A stretch of 64,000 nucleotides of DNA from Acinetobacter pittii ANC 4050 (GTDB lineage Bacteria; Pseudomonadota; Gammaproteobacteria; Pseudomonadales; Moraxellaceae). The notes beneath the pieces were generated by a model. That model searched no databases, was not told the origin of the DNA, and saw only the letters and a program-made list of their open reading frames with translations. Numbering within the stretch: the first letter of the stretch is position 1; each line of letters opens with the position of its first letter. Shown piece after piece: positions 1 through 8,341 of the stretch. The stretch is from assembly GCF_000399685.1 (NCBI RefSeq), contig NZ_KB976987.1, positions 1,875,184 to 1,939,183 on the forward strand, written 5' to 3'. The translations under genes and the position numbers were made by a program.

Positions 1-300
1 GTTCTTATATTTTATCCCTTCTGGACCATTTATTATTTCAACTTCTTTTCTTTTTTCTCTAAGGATTGCAATTGAATAATTTTCATAATTTTCATTAAAA
101 AATTGCTCACATTGACTACATAATAGCCGCGTAAACCAAGTGTCATTTGTAGTACATACATATTTTTTCTTGAGCTGAAATTGAAAAGCAACATTTTTTT
201 TAGAATCCTTCAAGATTGGCTTAAAAAATGTTTTACCAATTACATGTGAACGCTGTAATTCTTTTTCTTCGCCACAAAGCTTACAAATACCTATATTCAT
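1..300 (-). CDS. HNH-like zinc protein of the prophage (partial, 3' end outside the window)
   Basis: The frame is open from an ATG at 298-300 to the window edge: 100 codons with no stop. The N-terminus has a CxxC pair (CKLCGEE) followed by a SH..GK.FF segment, and about 45 residues later a second CxxC (LLCSQCEQFFNENYE). Two Cys pairs flanking such a histidine segment are typical of HNH-endonuclease-like proteins common in prophages. The catalytic core is only partly visible, so nuclease activity is inferred. The gene lies beyond a terminator that closes the early leftward operon, so it may have its own promoter or depend on antitermination. Confidence 0.6.
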   Translation of the reverse strand, partial: MNIGICKLCGEEKELQRSHVIGKTFFKPILKDSKKNVAFQFQLKKKYVCTTNDTWFTRLLCSQCEQFFNENYENYSIAILREKRKEVEIINGPEGIKYKN

Positions 301-314
301 ACAATTTCACTAAT

Positions 315-341
315 TTAAAAAAAGCCCACCAATAGGTGAGC
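315..341 (-). terminator. Rho-independent terminator closing the leftward early operon
   Basis: Read on the minus strand: GCTCACC, loop TATT, GGTGGGC (7 bp stem, one G-U pair), then a run of seven T. It follows the stop of the 99-residue gene at 379-678 and precedes the HNH-like gene starting at 300. Confidence 0.75.
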
Positions 342-378
342 TTAATCGTTTTGTCATTTAAAAACTATATCTTACATA

Positions 379-678
379 CTAACGTTGGGTATGCCAGATC
401 CTCTCACCAGTAGTTTCAGATTGACCAAATCCACATAATAAACATGCAACATCATATCCGTGTATACATGCCTCATTAATTGGTTTTACATCTGTTGATG
501 GACAACCAAAATAACCACCTTTATCGAGTCTACCAATTAGAAAATCATTATCTTCATCTACCCTATCAATTCTGCCCTCACCAAAAATATGTGTTCCATC
601 AGTTTCCATGCTATTCGATGATTTGAAATTTACATAAACTCTATCACCGCGTTTATATATAGGTTTTACTGACTGCAT
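379..678 (-). CDS. Hypothetical prophage protein, 99 aa
   Basis: I do not recognise a family. The N-terminal half, with KRGDRVYVNF and later GEGRIDRVDEDNDFLIG, looks like a small beta-barrel (KOW or SH3-like) by composition only. The C-terminus carries a CLLC pair (GYDVACLLCGFG). It is the last gene of the leftward early operon. A GGTGATATAG stretch lies just upstream of the ATG. It starts 28 bases after the methyltransferase stop, unlike the 4-base overlaps upstream. Confidence 0.6.
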   Translation of the reverse strand: MQSVKPIYKRGDRVYVNFKSSNSMETDGTHIFGEGRIDRVDEDNDFLIGRLDKGGYFGCPSTDVKPINEACIHGYDVACLLCGFGQSETTGERIWHTQR

Positions 679-706
679 CTATATCACCATAAGAAATTAA
701 ATTTAT

Positions 707-1174
707 TCAAATTGAACTTTCCCACCGAACATCTTTAAGGCTTGGTCTAAACACAACTAATGCACAACCAAATGGCGCGTTATGTTTACAACCTCCAAAT
801 TTGAGACGTCCTTTGATGTAATGAATTTCTCTATGCAATATGTGTTCTTGCCACCAAACTACATCTGTACGCACTGGCAATAGCCCTACAACAGTATGAC
901 CATTATTTGCTGTTTCAACTGCCTTCTCAATCCACAAGGAAATTTCACGTCCATATGGTGGATTCATCCAACAAGTGCCAACCCATTCTTGCTTTAAACC
1001 ATCCAATTCAGGCGTGAAATAACGATCACATTTCGCATTCTCAGGTAATGCACAAACATCTAAATCAAAGTTAAATATATGGTCTATCGCATCAAATAGG
1101 TTTTGTGGTGTAGCCCAAACATCTGTTTTTCCTTCTGCATTGCCATATAAACCTAATTTTGCCATTGAGTTCAT
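707..1174 (-). CDS. Phage DNA N-6-adenine methyltransferase (Dam-like, PF05869 type)
   Basis: The protein transfers a methyl group from S-adenosylmethionine to adenine in DNA. The WATPQ.LFD segment (about residues 20-27), the catalytic motif NPPYG at 71-75 and the late PFGCALVVFRP segment are typical of the short phage Dam family, whose usual length is 150-180 residues. The start (ATG 1172-1174) overlaps the stop of the upstream methyltransferase in ATGA, so the two are probably translationally coupled. There is no partner restriction gene. Modification of the phage's own DNA against host restriction is the likely role, by inference. Confidence 0.88.
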   Translation of the reverse strand: MNSMAKLGLYGNAEGKTDVWATPQNLFDAIDHIFNFDLDVCALPENAKCDRYFTPELDGLKQEWVGTCWMNPPYGREISLWIEKAVETANNGHTVVGLLPVRTDVVWWQEHILHREIHYIKGRLKFGGCKHNAPFGCALVVFRPSLKDVRWESSI

Positions 1175-1932
1175 GCTATTTCTCCAAACAGGTCTGGTTG
1201 CATGTCTCTGTTTTTACGAGCCTCGCAAATTCGTTCTTCAGCTATTTGAAAAGTTTTTATATCTTTTTCAATACCAATAAAATTACGACCAGTATTAATA
1301 CAAGCTACTCCAGTAGTCCCACTTCCCATTGTGTTATCAAGCACAAGTTCACCAGGATATGTATATGAACGAATTAAGAATTCACAAAGGTCTACAGGTT
1401 TTTGAGTGTCATGTACTACTGGATAATCACGACTAAAAATTTGCACAGATCTTGGATATCTTTCAGTAGAGTCATAGTCTTTAATATTCATCTGCTTACC
1501 ATATAACGCTGATCCTATATCTTTCCTTTTTGCTGTTTTACGTTTATGCCCAAACGTTTTTTGAGGATTAAACGTTGGAAGAGATTTATAAAAAACAAGA
1601 ATATTCTCATGAGCACGTAAGGGTTGTTTGTCAGCATTTAAAAAGCCAGTAGCTGCAGGTTTTTCCCAAATCCATTCATAACGGAATAACTTAAGATTGG
1701 ATGTAGCTAGTATTGAAGTGAATGGTTGTGCAGAAAATAAAACGATTGCGCCATTTTTCTTTATTACTCTCTCGTATTGCTCCCAAAGCTGTTTGAATGG
1801 AATTACAACATCCCATTTACAGCATGTAGTTCCATAAGGTAAATCGCATAAAATCATGTCTACGGTTCCAGTTTCCACTTCCCGCATTCGTTCTAGACAA
1901 TCACCCAGCATTAATTGAATTTTATTTTTCAT
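1171..1932 (-). CDS. DNA methyltransferase of the N4-cytosine/N6-adenine family, beta class
   Basis: The catalytic motif IV (DLPYG, residues 30-34) comes first and the SAM-binding motif I (DNTMGSGTTG, 199-208) near the C-terminus; this order is the beta class of PF01555. At 253 residues it has normal length for a solitary phage enzyme. DLPY rather than DPPY is a conservative variant. Target sequence and base (N4-C or N6-A) cannot be read from the sequence. It overlaps both neighbours by 4 bases and is next to a Dam-type enzyme. Confidence 0.88.
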   Translation of the reverse strand: MKNKIQLMLGDCLERMREVETGTVDMILCDLPYGTTCCKWDVVIPFKQLWEQYERVIKKNGAIVLFSAQPFTSILATSNLKLFRYEWIWEKPAATGFLNADKQPLRAHENILVFYKSLPTFNPQKTFGHKRKTAKRKDIGSALYGKQMNIKDYDSTERYPRSVQIFSRDYPVVHDTQKPVDLCEFLIRSYTYPGELVLDNTMGSGTTGVACINTGRNFIGIEKDIKTFQIAEERICEARKNRDMQPDLFGEIA

Positions 1933-2231
1933 GCCTTTGTCTCGCCTAAACGTTCTACTTTATCAATGCGATGTCCTGCCTCAATTTCCTCTTTGGTAGC
2001 ATGATTTACTTGGAAGTTAAGTACATTACATACACCGTCTTTCATACCATGACAGTTAAACCCCTTAGCCTTTAGAAAGTCTCCATGACCAATACCAATG
2101 ACTGTAAGGATGTCATCACATAAAAGAGTTGTAATTTTATCCCCTACTTTAAAATCACCTAGCTTTGGTTTGTTAAGCAATGCCCAAATATTGCGTTGTT
2201 GGCGCTGGCGTTGTTTTAATCTTCTCATCAT
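1929..2231 (-). CDS. Hypothetical prophage protein, 100 aa, basic N-terminus
   Basis: No family recognised. The first 15 residues are rich in Arg and Gln (MMRRLKQRQRQQR), followed by a small domain with GDFKVGDKITTLL, suggestive of a beta-barrel. It sits between the N4/N6 methyltransferase and a 245-residue unknown, overlapping each by 4 bases. That tight packing supports it as a real coupled gene. Confidence 0.6.
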   Translation of the reverse strand: MMRRLKQRQRQQRNIWALLNKPKLGDFKVGDKITTLLCDDILTVIGIGHGDFLKAKGFNCHGMKDGVCNVLNFQVNHATKEEIEAGHRIDKVERLGETKA

Positions 2232-2965
2232 GCCGCGCCCTCATAACCAAATGATCTGCCGTTACCAATGAGTTGGTCAGCAATCCAAAGCTTGCGTAAT
2301 TGCTCCTCGGCTATCCCCTTATTTATCCATTCGGCGACAATCAAGAACTCTTGATAGGTATCAACGCTCTTAAAACTGGCTGATGTAGTTACATAGACTT
2401 CAAGACGATCTATTCCAAAGCCATCTGGAATTTTTTTATTATGTTCTAAGGCTCTTAAAATCTCATCATTTAAGCCTTTCCAACCTTTGACACGGATGCC
2501 ACCACCTAAATCTACATAACAATCTTTTTTACCAGACCAAAACTCAAAGTAAGTCATCTTTGGAGCTGTAAGGGGTTGATTTACAATTATTGAACCTTCA
2601 TACATATCGGTTCTATCAGACATCGTAATAGTGAGCTCAACATCCCATTGTTCACATTCATTAACATGCTCGAGCACTTGAACAATTGCTAAATCTTGAT
2701 AACCATAAGCTGCAATACTGAAGTGATATGGAATTGATAAACGATTAGGGAAGCGCTCTAGTAAAGCTGCCTCTTCGATATTTTTATTTTCAATAAACTC
2801 TCGAATATCTTTCGAAACAAAACGCATGCTGAACTCATATTCTTGAGCAGCTTCTCTACGCATTTCAGCCTTTTTCTGATTAGCTTGAACTTGCGCTGGT
2901 GTTAGCTTGTTTGGATTGTATTTTTTTGAGCGTTTTTTGCTGGTTGCTTTAGATTTCATTTTCAC
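2228..2965 (-). CDS. Hypothetical prophage protein, 245 aa
   Basis: No domain recognised. The first 40 residues are strongly basic (Lys/Arg/Gln rich), then there is a mixed alpha/beta body with no evident catalytic motif, signal peptide or membrane segment. It overlaps both neighbours by 4 bases within the replication and modification segment of the leftward operon, so a role in phage DNA metabolism is possible but not shown. Confidence 0.6.
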   Translation of the reverse strand: MKMKSKATSKKRSKKYNPNKLTPAQVQANQKKAEMRREAAQEYEFSMRFVSKDIREFIENKNIEEAALLERFPNRLSIPYHFSIAAYGYQDLAIVQVLEHVNECEQWDVELTITMSDRTDMYEGSIIVNQPLTAPKMTYFEFWSGKKDCYVDLGGGIRVKGWKGLNDEILRALEHNKKIPDGFGIDRLEVYVTTSASFKSVDTYQEFLIVAEWINKGIAEEQLRKLWIADQLIGNGRSFGYEGAA

Positions 2966-3489
2966 ACTCCCCCTTCCGCTTTTAACTTTTCAGCAACTAA
3001 ACGATCAGCTACACGCTTAACTCGATTCCAAACAAAGTTGTGATCAATTTCAGAACGACCTTGATAGATACGTTCAAGTTGAAATGCCGTAACTGAATAA
3101 TCCACTTCTAAAGCCAGTAAATCCCAATCTTCATTAAAAGCTGTAGCGTAGGGGGTCAATTGGCTTTTCTGCGCCAAAATACGCAATTGGCGAGCATCTG
3201 GACCACGTTTTACAACTGGTTTTGGCTTAGATTTGATTAAACCAGTGGAAAGCGCCCATTCAACACAAGTTTCGCAACGACAACATAAACGCTTATACAT
3301 AGGTCCGGTGCCGTGAGGCATATTGAGATCACGTCCTAAAGACTCAACGTGTCGGATTTTATTACCAGGATGTTTCAGCCACTTCTTAACTGCTTTTTCT
3401 AATGCTTTTCGCTCCTCAGATTTAGCTGCTACGTTTGAGTAAGCAACTAATGCGTATTCAGATTTTTTCATATCAACAAATGCGTTCAC
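2962..3489 (-). CDS. Hypothetical prophage protein with a CCRCETC cluster, 175 aa
   Basis: No family recognised. A KRLCCRCETCVEW segment in the first half could bind a metal. The C-terminal half is helical and rich in charged residues. It follows the helicase-loader gene with a 4-base overlap, a position often used in phages for late-gene regulators or recombination helpers. That is only positional inference. Confidence 0.6.
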   Translation of the reverse strand: MNAFVDMKKSEYALVAYSNVAAKSEERKALEKAVKKWLKHPGNKIRHVESLGRDLNMPHGTGPMYKRLCCRCETCVEWALSTGLIKSKPKPVVKRGPDARQLRILAQKSQLTPYATAFNEDWDLLALEVDYSVTAFQLERIYQGRSEIDHNFVWNRVKRVADRLVAEKLKAEGGV

Positions 3490-4250
3490 TGTGCTTTACC
3501 TCCACCTATACGAGCATCATCCCAATCACATTCCACAATATCTAAGCCATCATGTTGAAATCTTGACCAAAGCCGGTCCCCAAGATCTTCGCGGACCTCA
3601 GAAAGACTTAGGTTTGAAATCACAACTGTTGGCTTCAACTCGTCGTAACGAGTGAGTAGAACCTTATGAACACTCTCAAGAAGTTGAGGACGTTTTTCAG
3701 CACGGTCATGTAAACCGTATTCATCAATAATTAATAAATCTTTTTTTACATAGCGTTTTAGCGCTTCATCTTCACTATCACCGCTACGGCGATAGGCACC
3801 CGCGATATCTTCAGCTAAGTCTGCAGATGTTATGTAGATAGCCTCCGAATTTTTGATGATGATATTTTTCAGAATTGATGAACCTAGATGTGTTTTACCC
3901 GTACCAGTACGGCCGACAAGAAGTAAATTTCGAAAAACACCTGAATTGAAATCCATAGTAAATTTTTCACAAGTTTTACGAGCTTTGTCTTGTCCTTTGT
4001 GAGTTACTGCATAGTTGCTAAAGCCGCTATTTACATGTCTTTTAGGGATACCAGCTCGAGCCATTTTCAAATTTAAAATACGAATATTCTTATCGCTTTC
4101 ATATTTTTCATTTGACTGCTTCATAATTTTTTCAACACAAGACTGACAAACTATTCGACCATGTACATTGATCATGTGTTCTTTGTGGATCTTACAGATC
4201 TGGTTTGTATGGGAAATTTTATATTCCAATTTTTGAGGCACTGCGTTCAT
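3486..4250 (-). CDS. DnaC/IstB-like ATPase, phage helicase loader
   Basis: This AAA+ protein probably loads the host replicative helicase DnaB onto phage DNA. An N-terminal zinc-binding element (C19-x2-H22 and C35-x2-C38) precedes an ATPase domain with Walker A GRTGTGKT (113-120) and Walker B LLIIDEYG. The 254-residue length fits DnaC-like loaders. Directly upstream, overlapping by 4 bases, is the O-like initiator, so the pair resembles the lambda O-P arrangement. Confidence 0.88.
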   Translation of the reverse strand: MNAVPQKLEYKISHTNQICKIHKEHMINVHGRIVCQSCVEKIMKQSNEKYESDKNIRILNLKMARAGIPKRHVNSGFSNYAVTHKGQDKARKTCEKFTMDFNSGVFRNLLLVGRTGTGKTHLGSSILKNIIIKNSEAIYITSADLAEDIAGAYRRSGDSEDEALKRYVKKDLLIIDEYGLHDRAEKRPQLLESVHKVLLTRYDELKPTVVISNLSLSEVREDLGDRLWSRFQHDGLDIVECDWDDARIGGGKAQ

Positions 4251-5269
4251 ATCAATTCACCCTCCACAGCAGTGTGAGCAACTGGTTCATATTTTTTTGG
4301 CGCTCCCCATTGATCATTTACGTTGCGTGGTAACGATTGATGGTTTGACTGTTGACCAGTAGTCATTTCGGGTTTTTCGTTTAGGTACCAAGATGCTTTG
4401 AAGGCACCCCAAGGATTTTGTCTTTTCAAACAATATTCGACGGCTTGCTGAAGTGTGATTCCTGCTTTTTGGGCTTCATTCAAAAGTGCATCAAAAGCGT
4501 TTTCGGTGTTTTGAGCTTTCTTGGCTTTACGAACTTGTAAGAACTCAGCAGCGTCTTTCTCAGGTACACCATTTTTTTTCAAAGCACTCTTGAAACTAAA
4601 TTTTGCTTGAGTCGATGAATCAACTTCGCCAACGGCGGAGTTGTTATTCCCTTCTGGATTCAGTGAATCAGGATTCAGATTAAAGGAATCAGGAATCAGG
4701 GCGTTTTGGTCTGAGATAGAAACAGTTTTAGAACCGTTATCTAACTGTTCTTGTGTGTTCCCACTACTGTTTGTTTGATTCGATTCGTTATCTTGATAAC
4801 TGTTTTCAACAGCAGAACCAGTATTTTGAGGGGAGAATGGACCTGTTTTATCGTAAAAATGCTTTAAATCAGCTTTATTTAGCTGAATTGCCTTTCCAAC
4901 AATTGTTTTGTTTTTTGGATTACGTTGATAGACAGTATAGATGCCATTTCTGTCAGGTAGCTCACTATCTTTCTCAAGACCATGTGGGTTTTGATGTTTA
5001 ACAAAGTTAACGATATGGATAACATCAATACCATCAGCGTTATATAACTCGATAAAACCAAACTTAGAAATGTTCTCTAACTGTTCTGCAACGTTTATAT
5101 CGTCTGCAGGAAATAAAGACATTTTGATTTTCTTAGGTCGATTTTCGAGTCGGCCTTCGCGATCTGCTAAAGTCCAAAGCCCTATAAATAGCAATCGTGC
5201 TTCATAAGGTAATTCAATAATGTCTTCATTCATAAAGAATGAGGGCTTAATATTTCTAGATCTTGCCAT
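4247..5269 (-). CDS. Phage replication initiator, O-like, with N-terminal winged-helix region
   Basis: The N-terminal 120 residues (IKPSFFMNEDIIELPYEARLLFIGLW, then LENRPKKIKMSLFPADD) resemble the DNA-binding region of phage replication initiators. A low-complexity linker rich in Asn and Ser contains the repeated phrase NPDSLNP, and the C-terminus has a helical region followed by a PWGAFKASWYL segment. In lambda, origin iterons lie inside gene O; this gene also contains short DNA repeats in the linker (4655-4702). It precedes the helicase loader in transcription order. Assignment to initiator is from architecture and context. Confidence 0.75.
   Translation of the reverse strand: MARSRNIKPSFFMNEDIIELPYEARLLFIGLWTLADREGRLENRPKKIKMSLFPADDINVAEQLENISKFGFIELYNADGIDVIHIVNFVKHQNPHGLEKDSELPDRNGIYTVYQRNPKNKTIVGKAIQLNKADLKHFYDKTGPFSPQNTGSAVENSYQDNESNQTNSSGNTQEQLDNGSKTVSISDQNALIPDSFNLNPDSLNPEGNNNSAVGEVDSSTQAKFSFKSALKKNGVPEKDAAEFLQVRKAKKAQNTENAFDALLNEAQKAGITLQQAVEYCLKRQNPWGAFKASWYLNEKPEMTTGQQSNHQSLPRNVNDQWGAPKKYEPVAHTAVEGELI
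4655..4702. other. Candidate phage replication origin: short direct repeats inside the initiator gene
   Basis: Within 48 bases there are two copies of GGATTCAG and three of GAATCAGG, partly overlapping, in the part of the initiator gene that encodes the low-complexity linker. In lambda, the O-binding iterons occupy the same place within gene O. The repeats could also simply reflect repeated codons for NPDS, and no strong AT-rich melting region is adjacent, so confidence is low. Confidence 0.3.
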
Positions 5270-5272
5270 TTC

Positions 5273-6751
5273 TTAAGCTGCCTCATATAAGTGTTCATGT
5301 GCAAAATTTGCACGTACTAAAGCTTCAGAGAATTGAGGAGGTACGGAGTTACCTACCATTCTTCCCTGTTCTGTCTTAGTTAATTTGATAGTGTTTCCAT
5401 GTTCATCGATCCCATGATCAATGATGTAAGTAGGTTCAAAACCTTGTGCAGTGAATAGTTCTCTTGGCTGAAGCATACGGAAGCCAATATCAACAATTTG
5501 GTGCAGCTCACCTTTAACCATTACAAGGCCAAAACGATCACGTGTTGGTATCGTACGAAGTGGCTCATGAATGCTATTTCCGTCTTTCTCACTACCGTAG
5601 AAGGCAGTTAAAAATGCTTGTACTAATGCAAAATGTCCCGCACTTGTAGTAATGGTGTGTAATGGTTCATCTACTGGTTGACCAATGTTGTTATTACGCA
5701 GTTTCACCAGGTTGCTGACGACTAAACTGTTATGATCTTTTGCAGTAATCGTATGAAGTGGTTCGCGAATATCACTACCAACTACACCCGTATAATGCTT
5801 AGCAATGAATGCAGTAACTAACGCATGATGCCCACCTTTCACCCCTGCGCAAATTGTGCGTAAAGGTTCATCAATAGGCATACATCTTGGGCTAGAAGCA
5901 TTTGCACACTCAGTAAGTACTGGGGCAACGCTTTTAACCTTATCCATAGGAACAATGAATGGTTCAGGATTGTTAATTACATAACGGACTAAACCATTTG
6001 CTATACGGCGACAAGTTGCCTCAACTAAAGGTTTCTTGCGAGTAAAAATACTTGGGCAATCAATCGACCAATCAATGCAATCTGCTGTGATACGCCAAGG
6101 TTTTAATTTCCCAGTTTTAACTGCTTTACTATCCGGTGCAGCATGCGTAGGCTTGGGCCAAACTATAGGAAAGTTGTCACGGCGAGCAACTAGAAAAAAC
6201 CGTCTTCTTAGAGTTGGAGAGCCGTAATCCCGAGCACTCATTACTCGCCATTCAACTTTATAACCTTGATGACGTAATGCATTAACAAAGCACCTGAATG
6301 TTTCACCTTTGTGCTTTTTACTCGGGAATCCATCTTTTCCTAGTCTGCCCCAAGTTTTGAACTCTTCAACGTTCTCGAGCATGATGATTCGAGGTCGTGT
6401 AAGGTCAGCCCATCTGAGAGCAATCCAAGCTAAACCACGTATTTTCTTTTCAACCGGTTTTCCACCTTTTGCTTTAGAAAAGTGTTTGCAATCTGGACTA
6501 AGCCAAACCAATCCTACAGGCTGATTGTTTGTAACTTTTACAGGGTCAACATCCCAAACATCCTCACAGAAATGGCGAGTATTTGGATGATTAGCACGAT
6601 GCATTGCAATCGCTTTAGGATCGTGGTTAATAGCAATATCAACTGGACGGCCAAAGGCTTTTTCTAAGCCAGTAGATGTTCCACCACCACCTGCAAAATT
6701 ATCAACAATCAATTCATGAGGTAATAAGTTAAGGTTGAGGCACATATTCAT
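5273..6751 (-). CDS. Phage C5-cytosine DNA methyltransferase with repeated insert
   Basis: The protein methylates cytosine at C5 in DNA. Visible motifs: I (DNFAGGGGTS, from residue 17), IV with catalytic C88 (SPDCKHFS, the phage variant of PCQ), VI (ENV from E126), VIII (LRRRFFLVARR, about 181-191) and X (GRMVGNSVPP, about 464). The region between VIII and X, which normally holds the target-recognition domain, has four copies of an EPL(R/H)TI phrase at residues 295, 330, 362 and 396. At 492 residues it is longer than most. It starts with an ATGA overlap. Confidence 0.9.
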   Translation of the reverse strand: MNMCLNLNLLPHELIVDNFAGGGGTSTGLEKAFGRPVDIAINHDPKAIAMHRANHPNTRHFCEDVWDVDPVKVTNNQPVGLVWLSPDCKHFSKAKGGKPVEKKIRGLAWIALRWADLTRPRIIMLENVEEFKTWGRLGKDGFPSKKHKGETFRCFVNALRHQGYKVEWRVMSARDYGSPTLRRRFFLVARRDNFPIVWPKPTHAAPDSKAVKTGKLKPWRITADCIDWSIDCPSIFTRKKPLVEATCRRIANGLVRYVINNPEPFIVPMDKVKSVAPVLTECANASSPRCMPIDEPLRTICAGVKGGHHALVTAFIAKHYTGVVGSDIREPLHTITAKDHNSLVVSNLVKLRNNNIGQPVDEPLHTITTSAGHFALVQAFLTAFYGSEKDGNSIHEPLRTIPTRDRFGLVMVKGELHQIVDIGFRMLQPRELFTAQGFEPTYIIDHGIDEHGNTIKLTKTEQGRMVGNSVPPQFSEALVRANFAHEHLYEAA

Positions 6752-7143
6752 AATGCACCACCATTAACTTTTTTAAGCGTTAGTAAAACAGTGAATAATT
6801 GACCTGCAGAATATTTAAATTCCTTAACTTCAGTGCACTCAACTAAAAAGCGATGTTCACCGAAATTAACTCTACTTCCTGGTCTATCAAGTGTATAACG
6901 GCTCCAACCTTCAGGAATCGGATCACAGGAAAAATGCCCGCAGAATTTTTCAGGTCCACGTTTAATGCTACAAAGGGGTTCAGCTACCCAAAAAACTTGA
7001 TTGAGAAATTTTTTTCTCGCAAGAAATTGATTGTTTTCCCCTTCCTTAATTCGCATATTTACCGCTATTTGGCATAATTCCCTATCGCGGATATTTTTAG
7101 CTTGATTGCGGTCAACGATGAGTTTATTTTTCATATCGTTCAC
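6748..7143 (-). CDS. Hypothetical prophage protein, 131 aa
   Basis: No family recognised. The N-terminal third is basic and helical; the middle has a CGHFSCDPIPEGWSRYTLDRPG segment with two cysteines, and the C-terminus looks like beta strands. It overlaps its neighbours by 4 bases and directly precedes the C5-methyltransferase in transcription order. Confidence 0.6.
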   Translation of the reverse strand: MNDMKNKLIVDRNQAKNIRDRELCQIAVNMRIKEGENNQFLARKKFLNQVFWVAEPLCSIKRGPEKFCGHFSCDPIPEGWSRYTLDRPGSRVNFGEHRFLVECTEVKEFKYSAGQLFTVLLTLKKVNGGAL

Positions 7144-7700
7144 TCACCCAATGCAATTAATTTCTTAAATTCAGAAATCACATCTACCAGCATTTTTTCG
7201 AGGTATACGTAATCAGGATTTAATTTGGATGGCCCACTTTCCCAAAGCCAGTCTTCACCAAACAGTTCACACATGATTGATCGGTCTTTAAAAGTAAGCT
7301 GGTCAAAGAAATTTGAAAAACATTCGAATTCAATTTCTTTAAGGTGTTCATAAAAATTTCTAAGGTCTTTTTTGGAAATTGCGCCACTTGATCGACCATC
7401 TTTTAATTCAGATAGCTTATTGATAGCTATGTATTCAATTACTTCATTACCATCCTCAACATCTACCCACTTTTCCACTTTAGGAAAAAGTTTATTAAGT
7501 AAATAAGGAGCATGGCATTGGGCAATGAACTCTTTAAAAGTTGGTTGACCAACATGAGAAAAGAAAGCAGAACCGGTAAAACTACTTAAAACGACTGTTA
7601 GACGTCCACCACCCGCGCTATATAAATTATTTGGATCAACATAAGCTAAAGCCCAGTCTGACTTATATTCACCTATTTTTTTAAAGACGAACTTTTCCAT
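7140..7700 (-). CDS. Hypothetical prophage protein, 186 aa
   Basis: No family recognised. It is soluble, mixed alpha/beta, with an acidic C-terminal helix and no signal peptide. Its ATG overlaps the stop of the upstream ASCH-like gene in TAATG, which implies translational re-initiation. Position among accessory early genes suggests a non-essential phage function. Confidence 0.6.
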   Translation of the reverse strand: MEKFVFKKIGEYKSDWALAYVDPNNLYSAGGGRLTVVLSSFTGSAFFSHVGQPTFKEFIAQCHAPYLLNKLFPKVEKWVDVEDGNEVIEYIAINKLSELKDGRSSGAISKKDLRNFYEHLKEIEFECFSNFFDQLTFKDRSIMCELFGEDWLWESGPSKLNPDYVYLEKMLVDVISEFKKLIALGE

Positions 7701-8341
7701 TAAAAGTTCCCCATTGAAAAAATTATCTCTTGCTTAACCTTGAACTCAATCACCCAAACCCAAGGATTTTCTTTCCAAGATTGTTTACCTTTTACAGATT
7801 CCCAATGTCTTTGAAAGCTAAGCACAGATTTATGAGAACAATTGCTTTGCTTAGTTGAATCATTTTTAGGTTTATCAAAACCTTCAGCCTTAGCATCTTC
7901 ATCACTAATTTCACGTAAACGCTCAACTCGGATATCAACTATTTCAAGCAAAATACGTGATGCTTTACGAGGCATACGAGAAGATGGCTTCCATCTAACT
8001 GGATAACCCTTTCCATTACAGTCGTAATAAGCAATTTCTTTTGGATTATCTGCTTTATAGACAAATGACTTATGAGGAGTTCCACCTAAACTTCTAATTT
8101 TGGAACCATATGTCTCTTGAACAAAAAGCTGGTCACCAATTGCACCAAAAGGACAATATTTCTGAAAGTAAGAAGATATTCTTGATTTAGTATCTTCAAT
8201 ACCAAACAATTCTCCAAGATTTTCAGCTATCTCAATATTTTTTAGAACCTTATTCTTAATAATTCGACGTGATTGCGTCTTAGATCCATTTAAAATGGCC
8301 CTAACCATTTCTGTATTAAATAATATTGGTCGTACAGTCAT
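7700..8341 (-). CDS. ASCH/PUA-like phage protein
   Basis: The N-terminal phrase RPILFNTEMVRAILNGSKTQSRR, then CPFGAIGDQLFVQETYG, then WKPSSRMPRKASRILLEIVDIRVERLREI, and a C-terminal HWESVKGKQSWKENPWVWVIEFK, form the pattern of a widespread phage protein of ASCH-like fold. ASCH domains are related to PUA RNA-binding domains, and some members bind or act on modified nucleosides. The exact activity here is unknown. The 213-residue length fits the family. Confidence 0.75.
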   Translation of the reverse strand: MTVRPILFNTEMVRAILNGSKTQSRRIIKNKVLKNIEIAENLGELFGIEDTKSRISSYFQKYCPFGAIGDQLFVQETYGSKIRSLGGTPHKSFVYKADNPKEIAYYDCNGKGYPVRWKPSSRMPRKASRILLEIVDIRVERLREISDEDAKAEGFDKPKNDSTKQSNCSHKSVLSFQRHWESVKGKQSWKENPWVWVIEFKVKQEIIFSMGNF

